Positions 9,394 to 19,463 of a DNA stretch of 64,000 bases are shown in pieces (within the stretch, counting starts at the first letter, position 1; each line of letters opens with the position of its first letter). Source of the DNA: Argyresthia goedartella (lineage: Eukaryota; Arthropoda; Insecta; Lepidoptera; Argyresthiidae); the NCBI GenBank assembly GCA_949825045.1, contig OX463807.1:38088749-38152748 (forward strand). The letters are read 5' to 3'. A model generated the notes under the pieces. The model made no database searches. It worked only from the letters and a program-made list of their open reading frames with translations, and was not told where the DNA came from. Both the position numbers and the translations under genes were made by a program.

Positions 9394-11150
9394 TGATCAC
9401 GATTGAAGAAGACCGACCGATGTACTTCGACGAAATCGGAAAAATACAACTAATCCACGACGAATGGAACCTACTTGTTTACTACAACTTATCTTCGTAC
9501 TGGCAAGCCACGAAAGGCCTAAAAACATAAATAGATCACGTAGATCAGATGTGTGCTAAAGCAAAATCACAGACGTGTCTACTTATGACAAGACAGCTCA
9601 CCCACGAAATCTACCAACTTATAGATTACAACAATTTACTCCTGTCTCATCACCTGAACAGAAAATCAAGAGGGTACTTCAATGGAGTGGGAAACCTTGC
9701 TCGCACCCTGTTTGGAGTACTAGTTGAAGATTTCGCGCAAAAATACACACAGGACATAGAAAACATGCGGACAAATCAGAAATACCAACTACAACTGATA
9801 AAAAACCAAACAACTATAATTGAGGCAGAGGAAAATATCGTCAAGAAAAACGAGCAATTCGTGAAAAATCAATTCCAAGTAATAAGGGATTATATTAAAC
9901 AATCGGAAGAGCAAATGCGCACGACCGAAAACCGGGTCAGCAAGGTAGAAATGCTAAGTAGCGCTAACACAGCTGCAATAACCGCAAGCTCCTTGATAAA
10001 CAGCTTGAAGAAAACTCAAGGGATGCTCATGAATGCGTTGACCGACATTTACAGAGGTCATCTGGACATAAATCTTTTCACCCCTGATAAACTAAGTAAA
10101 CAGTTAGAACGAATTTCGAGTTCCATGCCTAAAAATCTAGCGCTGCCTATCAAAAACCTGCAAGATGACGCCGAAGAACTCTACAAACTTATTTATGTAA
10201 GGGCGAGATTAACTCAACAGTACCTGTTATTCGAGCTTCATATACCGCTTGTAAGCGATGATGAGTACAGCCTTTATCGGTTGATACCGACTACCGTTAA
10301 AAATGGAGAAAGATATACGACGGTTACAGACACGGCGGCATACATCGCTGTAAATCTAATAAAAAATACGTACATTGAATTGGAAAACCAAGATGTGTCA
10401 CAGTGTATGTCAACAAAAGATTCGCTGCTGTGTCATGAACATCACCCGATACATAACATACAAGGAAATAACACTTCATGCGCCGCAAAACTGCTGAGTC
10501 AAAGAACGCAAATTCTATGCGCTGCGAAACAAATTCCGTGCAGTGATTACTGGGTTCAATTACACAACAAAAACACATGGCTCTACAATTGTTGCGATGA
10601 GTGTCAGCTAAGAATAATATGTAAAAACCTTGCTACGACAAAACAAATCAGCAAGCAAGGGATCGTTGCTCTAGGTCAAGGATGTATTTTGCAACGGTCA
10701 GACATTACGATACATTCCTACAACTCATACGGAAGCAAAATGACGATGGGCTTCAACTTGAGTGTGCCTGAAATTCCAGCACCAAACTACATGGCATCTA
10801 GTAACTTTAAAAACATTTCACTACATCTTAAAGAAGAGGATCACAGCAAGGAATATCAAGATATCGAAAAACATATATCGCAACAAAAGAGGAACGAATA
10901 CTGGCTGAATTTAACAAACTTATCGACGCACAGCATTGTAAACATCGGAATTACAAGCCTCTTATCGATAGCTGTCATAATAGTCGCATTGGTTTGGTGC
11001 ATAAGGAAGAAATGCATAGGTCGCCGGCCGTCCCCAAGGATCATGCAATCCCATGAAAACCAAGGATTTGAGATGACAGAGACAGTCAGGCGCCCCAATG
11101 ACAAACAAACGAAGCAAGAAGTCGGAAAGTCAAGATTCAGTTTTGACTAA
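9394..11150 (+). CDS. env: env-like glycoprotein (F-type fusion protein homologue), partly broken
   Basis: The main open part (9549-11150, 533 codons) reads like the F-type envelope proteins shared by insect endogenous retroviruses and baculoviruses. A dibasic cleavage-type site, NRKSRG, is followed at once by a glycine-rich fusion-peptide-like segment (GYFNGVGNLARTLFG). A long heptad-rich region (residues 55-170), a Cys-rich domain (residues 280-400) and one transmembrane helix (about residues 465-485, ITSLLSIAVIIVALVWCI) with a basic cytoplasmic tail follow. The N-terminal part (9394-9548) is separated from the leader in the preceding ORF by stops. The role would be membrane fusion. This copy lacks a continuous leader-to-tail frame. 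Confidence 0.8.
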
Positions 11151-11180
11151 AATATTTATTAATTTACTTGCTTTGTGAGC

Positions 11181-12116
11181 TGTTGTGGTTTAGCACTAAG
11201 TTAACTTCTCCCTCGGGCGCATGTACAAGCCAACCTTGTACAATGCGAACGCGGCATTTATCAGCACGTTCTAATTTCTATATAACCTCTGTACTGTCAA
11301 ACCCAAAAATGCAAAATGGCCGCGTCTGTCACGGGGTCGCACGCGAACTCCGCCCGCTAACGTCCCGTTTCATTAAAATGACGATATCTCTATTTTTTCT
11401 ATGGGAGCTCTCTAAGAAAGTTATATCGTTGGAATGGCGTTTAAATAAGCTACCGGATAAAAAAGAATAGTCCAGTTTTGCCTAGCAATATATTTTAATT
11501 TTAATTTTAAATCTATTTTTTTTTTTATTATTTTTTTCCAATTATTGTAGAAAAAAATGAAAAATGGAAAAAATATAGCATGTTTGTAGTTTATTTACAT
11601 CAAAATACGTTATCGCACATAAATAAATAACAATAACATGCCTCCCCATACAATAATCCGGGAAAGAAATCACCACAACCACACCACCACACAATAAGCG
11701 CTGGCACGTGACTGACGGCGCGATATTTCATTGCCTCGGTCAACCACTAATGCTTGCTTTAGAGTAGAAACAAAGGATGTTATGCCTTTCTCCTTCTTTC
11801 GGCAACGTTTAGTGGAAGTTTGAGCAAGATAGACAAACGCTTTGATTAAATAACGGTCCTTATTTACCGCCTTTTACGCATCGGTCAAAATGTGTCCGCG
11901 TGACAGACTGGGGTATTTTGCATCGGTCAAAATGTGTCCGCGTGACAGTCTAGCGGATAATTGTATTTTAACTATTAACATATTGCAGTTCTACTTACTT
12001 ATTCGCCGTAGCACCTAAATCTAAGCCACAACAGACTATTTTCAGAGTGTATTTCATTATTATAAAAGTAAAGTGTTTTCAACTATACAAAGAGACTCTT
12101 TAACTTCCAACTGACA
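11181..12116 (+). repeat. Probable 3' LTR of the BEL/Pao element
   Basis: It starts TGTTGTGGTTT just after the env-like ORF and ends ...CTTCCAACTGACA. It has TG...CA ends and a tail with AAAGTGTTTTCAACTATACA like other insect BEL LTRs. It holds a 29-bp direct duplication (11878-11906 and 11920-11948, starting GCATCGGTCAAAATG). No 5' partner is in the window, so the limits are not proved. Confidence 0.45.
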
Positions 12117-12489
12117 ACTTAGCTAACCCTGAGTTGTATGTAAGGCTGTGTGGATCCCACCAAAGACCATACACGACATCCAAAAAACTCAACTATATAA
12201 ATAAAATGAAAAATCGAACAATGTAGTAACTATGTGGAATATTGTAAAGGAAAAAATTAATAAACAACCAAAAAAATAAAAAAACAATATTAAACTGCTA
12301 GTAAATTACAACCTAATCATTAAACCAAGAGAAATATCTAACTGTTTTAATACTTTCTTTACATCTCAAGGTGTTCAATCAGCGCTACTTTGCGCGTTCG
12401 GCCAGTCCTCTCACCCACTGAAAATTCAATTTTTCTGTGTTCAGTAACGCGTAGAGAAATATTTAAATTATAAAAAGTCAAAAGAACAA
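12117..12489. other. Gene-free AT-rich interval
   Basis: Lies between the probable LTR end and the next retrotransposon fragment. It has several A-rich runs and no frame, RNA gene or repeat that I recognise. Confidence 0.5.
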
Positions 12490-13227
12490 AATGATTCATG
12501 GCTTTGATGAAATACCAATTATTCTTAAACAATGTGCGGAGCAGTTAACTCTGCCACTTTTCCTATTAATAAATCAACCGCTAACTGAAGGGTTTTTTCC
12601 AGATTTACTAAAAAGGGCCGTATTAAAACCTATTCACAAGAAAAATAGTAAACTCGATGTAAATAATTAACGCCCGATCGCCTTATTGCCGTCAGCCTCT
12701 AAAATATTTGAAAAAGTTATGTATAACCGTGTATATGCTTTTTGTGAGAATTATAAAATTTTAGACGATAGCCAAAACGGCTTTCGAAAAAAGTATTCTA
12801 CTACCTTAGCAGTTTTTAAATATATACGGGAAATAGTTAACAAAAATAGTTAAGATATTAGATAAAAAAACAGTATGCTATCGGAATCTTGCTAGACATG
12901 ACCAAAGCTTACGATAAAGTACAATAAAAAATATTCTTAGATAAATTATATGGTATAGGAATCCGCGGAATTGCTCATAAATAGTTCACATCCTACTTAC
13001 ACAGTAGAGAACAGTTGGTTGAAATATAATTTTTTAACCACCAGAAAAGTGAAATTCAGAATATTAGATCAAATAACACTAGTATACACGCATCCATTCC
13101 CCAAGGTAGTGTAACAGGATGCCTCCTATTCCTAATCTACATCAACGACCTACCAAAGATCATAGATCAAAAGAAATGCGTCTTATTTGCCGACGACATT
13201 TCCCTACTTACGTCATGCTACAATGAA
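12490..13227 (+). pseudogene. Degenerate CR1/Jockey-type reverse transcriptase fragment
   Basis: A patchy translation shows RT blocks in order: a PIHKKN region, RPIALLPSASKIFEKVMYNR, NGFRKKYSTTLAVF, a LLDMTKAYDKV block, IPQGSVTGCLLFLIYINDL, and the catalytic FADDISLL. At least four stops or shifts break the frame. It ends abruptly at 13227-13228, where repeat A' starts. Non-LTR RTs copy their RNA at a nicked target; this piece has no endonuclease, start or tail and is dead. Confidence 0.75.
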
Positions 13228-15540
13228 ATAGCTCAAGCAGGAAAAACTCTCCTGACGCTAACGAGACCTCGCATCGAAAACGTAACCAGTCTCATCGGCA
13301 GCAGGAACCACTGTCTATCGACTAACGTCATTGCGATACCCAGAAAACGTTCTACGTAATACTGCGCCTCTAGCATGGACAAGCTGAACGAACAACACAG
13401 TACTATATTTAATGAATGAAACGTTCCAAATCTTACGTTATCCATAAATCGATTTTAAATTTAAGTTTTATTGCAATGTGTAGCGGAAATATTATCCCAA
13501 TTTGTAATATTGTAACAATTTTTAAAGACTTTGAAATAATAAAGTGTAATTAATCATAAACTCAACGAATATTATAAAAATAATATTGGTTTTCGAGAAA
13601 GTATTTTGGTTTTTGATTGTGACATGCATGACTCGTAGAATGGCATTTCGACGCTAGCGAAAACATGAAAATTTTATTGTTTTGTGAATTTCCCTTTTGC
13701 TGTGAATTATTTAGGGACGATTCAATTCAGAAAAATGATATTGGATGATGTTATCGACCGACGGTTTTGACAATTCAATCGCTCCGGATTATTGTGAACG
13801 CGTCGCTCGCGGGCCCTTACGCGTCTCATAATCTTCTGCATTCTTCTTCATGAAGAACCTCACATAATGCCGGAATATGAGTATATTTTATTACTATTAC
13901 TATAGTTATTTATTATAATCTTTAGCTGAGTAATTCAACATTGAGTTATCTGTCAATATAACTACGTATTTTTTTCGATTTTTGACTTTCTCTTCAACTA
14001 CTGGGTCCGTGATGTCCACCCACGAATTGCAATTTAAAAGTCAAGTCTATCGCTTATCTAGAGATGAATTATGAACCCTTCAAACCCATTTTTGGATGGG
14101 CTTACCTGTCTGATAATGATGAGAGATTGCTTTCCATCATCATCATCATATGGAATTTCAAGTACTTTACTCCAAAATCTTTTATATTACAGCAGAGTTT
14201 CGCCTGCGGTCGGGGCTCCTGCATCACTGCTATCCCAGAGACCTTGATGACAGAGGAAGCTGAGACTTGGAGAACACCGCAAGAGATAGATTGATGATAG
14301 AGTAGCTAAGATGTTTCTGAAATGAAATAGAGAAGCAAGAGAGATGGGCAATGTGAATAAAAGGAAATGATAATGCAACATGAGAGCAAGAGATCGCATA
14401 TAATTATCAAATGTGCAGAACATTATATGCCTTAGAAATGGAGTGGAGTAAATTATTGTTTATTTGCATTAACATCAATTACATGAAGTGTTGTGTATAG
14501 GTTCTTAGATGCATGAATTATTAAAGTGTCATACATATACATTTTAAAAGAAGCAGATTTGTTTAATTCATTTATAAGTAAGAGGCAGGCCACACAATGT
14601 GGTGTCGTACCGCAAGCCGCCATAGACAAACCGAGATGGGGCGGGGTGGGGGTTAGAAGGGGAGAACACTCATACAATTCCCATACTGCAGCGCCACAGT
14701 ACCTCATCATAAGGTCCGATGGCATTCATAGTCTTCTCTTAGTTGTACAATGTCTGCCCTTCTACCATAGGCTTCTGTGACGTTAATTAACCCTTTATTA
14801 AGATCTACTGAACAAACTCAAAAAACTTTAGAATCTCTGGATCTCGTTTATCTTCAGGGTGCGCAAATTCAACCATGTTTCTCAACATCACAAAGAATTG
14901 GGGTGGCTTCCCATTCGCCGTCGCCAACTCTCATATTCTTTCTTATCTTTTCTGTATTTGTATTAAAAAATCTGTGCGACCTCTGAGACCGCTTTGAGTA
15001 GGCAATCACTTTTCAGGAGATTGGCAATGGAGATATCTCAAGGTCTCACTCTTAGCCACTCCAAGGCATAACACCTCCACATATGAGGACTCCTTCAGGT
15101 CAGGTTGCAGGCGGTCCGACTGTGGAACATACTTCCTTGTACGAAAAGAGACAGTCCCACTCTTTTCACTTTCAAAAACCGGGTAAAAGAGCACTCTTCT
15201 CTCTTTTGTAATAGTTGTAGTATGTATATTATTATTATATGTAAACTATATGTACAGGTTTAAGTATGTACTGGTACTTATTTAGTAGTTTCATATACAT
15301 GAGTATGTATTTTATTTTCCGTATTTTATAGATATTTAATTTACTTACATATATATTTTATTATAGATTAGTTATTGTGTCCTGCCTACTCTTTCATGAT
15401 AAGTTTTCCTTTCATGCCTTGGTTTGCTGGAAGAAATCTCTTTAGAGTTAAGCTCGCTTTTGATCATATGTTTTCTCTTTGTGTATCTTTTTAATAACTG
15501 TGTTCAATAAATAATTTTCAACTTGATAAAGTTCAAAACC

Positions 15541-15795
15541 AATGGTGACCTGTGTGGCGAAGCGTTTTTGGCTCTGCCTACCATGCCAGAGGTCTAGGGT
15601 TCGATCTCCGGCGGTAAAAGGAAAAAAAACCTAGGTCTTGGATGTTTATGTTCGTGTGACGTTGCTGTTTCTGGTACCCATGACACAGGGTGTCCTAGTG
15701 TGGGGCCGGAAGCAATGTATGTACCTGTATGTAAATATTTATGTTTGTTAATGAAAAATTCTTGGTTAAGGTTTAAAAATCCATAGATCAACAAT
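15541..15795 (+). mobile_element. tRNA-derived SINE, second copy
   Basis: Same SINE as at 2383-2640. The A box (15555-15565) has lost its last G (TGGCGAAGCGT), and the B box GGTTCGATCTC is at 15598-15608. It sits inside repeat A' at the same relative place. Confidence 0.7.
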
Positions 15796-15964
15796 TACAA
15801 TGAACTTCATATCTCCGTAGCTATTGCAATGGGCTAGCCCCCTGTCACGCAAAATGGAGTATTGATTATCTGGCTAAACGAGCACAAATGTGCCTCTGCC
15901 GTCCCCTACGGGGGAAGGCTTGACGCTATTTTTGTTTGTTTTATCCTTCTCTGAGCACTAACGG

Positions 15965-16208
15965 CAGCCTTATGGCGTAACTCTCTGAAGTTCATAGCGT
16001 GTGTCTATGGTTCATCTCATGCTCATACAATTTCATCGATTGCGGGGTATCACCGAAGGCTTCTAGGCTTCATTCAATGAGCTTGGGTTTGGCCTCCATT
16101 AAGATGCTACTTGCGTGATACCAATTTGACAGATGAAGCTGGTGCAAGGTGTCAAACGTAAAAGTCTATATGAAGTTCATAGCTCAGACGACTTACGCCA
16201 TAAGGCTG
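15965..16208. mobile_element. 244-bp MITE with 16-bp perfect TIRs
   Basis: The ends are CAGCCTTATGGCGTAA and its exact reverse complement. The 3-bp direct repeat CGG flanks it (15962-15964 and 16209-16211). Copy A has the uninterrupted site (AACGGTTTCTC near 2810), so this is a real insertion after the two copies diverged. A GAAGTTCATAGC motif occurs near both ends. It has no coding capacity. The TSD length hints at a Harbinger- or CACTA-like mobiliser, but I cannot assign it. Confidence 0.85.
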
Positions 16209-17282
16209 CGGTTTCGCACTATCGAGGATCATGGCTTCATGCATAACATATTCAAGTAGTATTTCATCCCAATCCGCAACCTCATCGACTGAGTTTCACC
16301 ATGAAATTGCTATTAACAAAGGGTTGCTACACACATAATATACGAAATATGTAGGTATATATATTGAAAATTAACACTATAACCGTTAATAAGTCACTTA
16401 CAAACAATAGGATATCGTTAATTTAATATTTAACGAAACTATTCTCACCAACAAATATTAAGTGAGTAATTAATCGTGCGTGAGATTTCGATAGCCAGCT
16501 GACGAGTTTCACCTTAGTGTATGTCAAAACGTCGTTAGTGCTTAGTGCTGCCGATTCTATCGAATCCTATACATTTGAAAAGCGAGTTGTTGACCTATCG
16601 TTTCAAACACCAGACGAAAATGCTTCCTGCTACCGATTTTAGTTATGTTTACGCACAATAGGGGCGCTGCAGGCGCGCTGTTCAAAATCTCATATATTCA
16701 TTTTCCCACATTTCGATTACGGATACTTTCTCGCTAGCTGGTTCCTGCTTGAGCCTCCTTGAGCCTCAGTTCATTGCACCCTATATAAGGTACAGTCGTA
16801 TGGTAAGGCCCACTTTTTTACAAATTGAAATAAAAGTTTTATTTAACCACCCTCAACGAAAAAAAGGTTTACGATGAAAGTTATGATTATTTCAAAATCC
16901 AAATAAATGTACTTTTATTGCTATAACGACGGTAAGTTACTTTTTTGAACGTTTTTAAAAACCTTTATTTTGAGCTTTACTAAAAATGGTGTCGATAATA
17001 AGGCCAGTCCCGATTTTAGGTCGTTTGGCGCAAAAATATACATTAAAGACCTCAAAGATTAAATAAATATGAACATTGTAATATTCATGAACATTATGAC
17101 CGGAAGCATAAACTAAAGTCATCAATATTTTGTTAGAAAAAAACGGTTTTCCACTGCGTGAGAAAACAGCCAAGCTTTTGACTTTTTAGGTGTTTTGTGG
17201 ATAAATATTGGTATTTTATTTTAAAATATTGTTATTCATGCTAGAATTGAGTAATTATTGTTAAGGTTTTTTATTTTAGTTT

Positions 17283-19153
17283 TTGCTTTTCAGTTTACTC
17301 GATCATTTGTTACCACCCATAACGCATATAATCAATGCGTCGCTGAGCGAGTACTGCTTCCCGAGCCAGTGGAAAAGAGCATTAGTGATACCCCTACCTA
17401 AAACGTCTAACCCGTCCTCCTTCAAAGAGTTCCGTCCCATTTCCATCTTACCAATCCTTTCCAAAGTCCTTGAATCAATTGTCCACACCCAGCTGTTCCT
17501 CCAGGAATTTACTGAACCCTTTTCAGTCTGGTTTTAGGCCGGGGCATAGCACCACCACAGCACTGCTCAAGGTAACTGATGATATCCAACTGGCAATGGA
17601 TAAGAAGCAGCTCACAGTCCCGACTCTCCTAGACTTAAGCAGAGCCTTCAACTGCTACGACTTCGATATACTTGTTGAAATCTTAAAATCGCTCAACGTC
17701 TCTTCACACTCGGCTCGCTGGTTTGACTCTTACTTGAGAGACCGCCAGCAGCGCTTCAAGTCTGAAGAGGTCACTATGAAACGGTGCAAGCTCTCTACAG
17801 GTGTTCCGCAGGGTGGCATCCTTTCTCCTCTTCTCTTCTCAGTTTTCATCCATTTCATCTTTGATGTATTGTCTTCCTCGAATCATCTTTATGCAGATGA
17901 CCTTCAAATTTATCGGCATTTTCCCTTGTATGATCTGACTTCGACTGTTGAGGCTTTGAATGCTGACCTCGACAACATCAGGAAATGGTCTCTTTCGTAT
18001 GGGCTATTAGTCAACCCGGACAAGTCTTTACACGGCACTTACTTAATTTGTTGCAGAATAAGTCCGTTGATCCCGTCCTATTTGACGGTACCATTGTCAA
18101 GTATAGCGAGAAAGCCAAAAATCTTGGCGTTGTTTTTGACAATGTATTATCCTGGTCGCCCCATGTTTGTGAGGTCAGCAGACGAGTCTTTGCATCCTGC
18201 GTTTGCAGTTCTTTCTGCCTAGGCAGACTAAAATCATGCTAGCTCAGACCCTTCTTCTGCCTTTAATAGACTACGCCGATGTTTGCTGGGCCAGTGCGAA
18301 CGAAGATCTACTTAACAAACTCGAGCGACTCCAAAATCTCGGGATTCGGTTTATCTTCGGTCTTCGTAAGTACGACCACGTGTCCCAATATCGTAGGGAA
18401 TTAGGCTGGCTCCCGATCCGACTTCGTCGTGATAGGCACATTCTCTCCTTCCTCTTCAATATTTTGAGAAATCCGCGCTATCCTGCATGTCTTCGTGAAT
18501 GTTTTGAGTATCTTTTCTCAGGGGATAGACTTCGGAGATCTCACACGGTGTCACTTTTGTCAATTCCTCAGCACAACACTGTTGCTTACGAGCACTCGTT
18601 TAGGTTAAGGGCAATACTTTTGTGGAATGCACTTCATTGCGCTATTAGGGATTGCAAATCCTTGGTCACTTTCAAGAAAAAATTGAAACAGCATCTCCTC
18701 TTTTCTGAATAGTGGGTATCCGCTCATAGTATTTATGTGTATCTATGTATTTATTGTATTCTATTTATTTATTTTATAGTAATTATGTAGGGTGTATTGT
18801 GATTTATTTGATAGTATATTGATTTTATTTCTTTCTTTTAACTCTTAATTGTACAATAGGACTACCTCTCTATATTTTATTTATCTCTTTTCTTCACAGG
18901 TTAGCTGTAAGAAATTTCTTTTTAGAAATAAGCTCACCTTTGCATACTATTCATGTTATAATTTCCACGGTGTTTTCTGTGCGATAAAGGATTATTATTT
19001 TTATTTATCATTAATTGGGTCTTATTACACATATATCGTTAAGATGGCCGCCTATGGTCGGTTACAAGGCCCTTTAAAATTCATTACAACTCACTTGACC
19101 GAAAGAATCCGAATTTCCGATCAGTAATATAAGTGTATTTATCATCATCATCA
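17283..19153 (+). mobile_element. 5'-truncated CR1/Kiri-like non-LTR retrotransposon
   Basis: Three overlapping frames encode one RT. 17283-17537 carries the fingers (FRPISILPILSKVLESIVH). 17470-18222 carries SGFRPGHSTTTALLKVTDDI, DLSRAFNCYDFDILVE, TGVPQGGILSPLLFSVF and the catalytic box YADDLQIY. 18203-18712 carries the thumb and C-terminal region (LERLQNLGIRFIFGLRKYD, ELGWLPIRLRRDRHILSFLFN). Frameshifts lie at about 17520 and 18030-18210. The endonuclease is missing. The 3' UTR ends in (ATC)4 at about 19141-19153, a microsatellite-type tail rather than poly(A), where the palindrome arm starts. Confidence 0.85.
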
Positions 19154-19208
19154 AGTTCTTCTGTAAAACTCAGTAAAACATTGTAAGTTAAATTTAACAC
19201 TACAGAAA

Positions 19209-19463
19209 CTAACGGGCTTTATTAGACTGCAGTAGGGTTGGAAGGCCAGCCGAGTCTTGTATGGCCCGAGCAACAATTTTGTTGGGCTTTCCTAAATGAC
19301 ATGGGCCTTCCAATACAAATTGATCATTTTCGAAATAAATAGACATAAAATCGCACAGGTCTATGTAAATATCAAAAGAATAATGATCAAATGAACACAC
19401 TGAACAAAATCTACTTAAAAGTTGCAGTATAAACAAGTAAAAACTAACGTTTTGTGGGCGCAC
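19209..19463 (-). CDS. Unrecognised 84-codon ORF in the palindrome arm
   Basis: The ORF has a hydrophobic start and the end block GPCHLGKPNKIVARAIQDSA. In the right arm (44083-44340) the same DNA has an in-frame TAG and a shifted end, so selection to keep it is not evident. It lies partly inside the TIR-bounded segment ending at 19670. It may be a remnant of a transposase exon or chance. I cannot name it. Confidence 0.2.
   Translation of the reverse strand: MRPQNVSFYLFILQLLSRFCSVCSFDHYSFDIYIDLCDFMSIYFENDQFVLEGPCHLGKPNKIVARAIQDSAGLPTLLQSNKAR

Larger units (their letters stand above)
3357..12116 (+). mobile_element. BEL/Pao LTR retrotransposon with env-like gene, 5' LTR not found
   Basis: The order is gag, protease, RT, RNase H, integrase, an env-like ORF and a probable 3' LTR, which is the BEL/Pao (semotivirus-like) layout. 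About 330 bp of untranslated leader precede gag (3357-3686). I find no 5' LTR matching the 3' end; repeat A lies immediately upstream and may have replaced or displaced it. The reading frames are broken by point changes, frameshifts and one 40-bp insertion in integrase, so the copy is inactive. Confidence 0.85.
13229..16757. mobile_element. Long repeat, copy A' (composite, unclassified)
   Basis: Second copy of the repeat at 49-3337, same orientation and well conserved throughout. It starts TAGCTCAAGCAGG and ends TTCCTGCTTGAGC, with a 10-bp tandem duplication just beyond (16748-16757 and 16758-16767). It carries the same embedded CR1-like 3' end (about 14797-15530) and SINE (about 15541-15795). 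It also has a 244-bp MITE that copy A lacks. CAATGAA at 13221 and TTCATTG at 16771 lie just outside as a further inverted pair. No transposase is visible. Confidence 0.6.
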
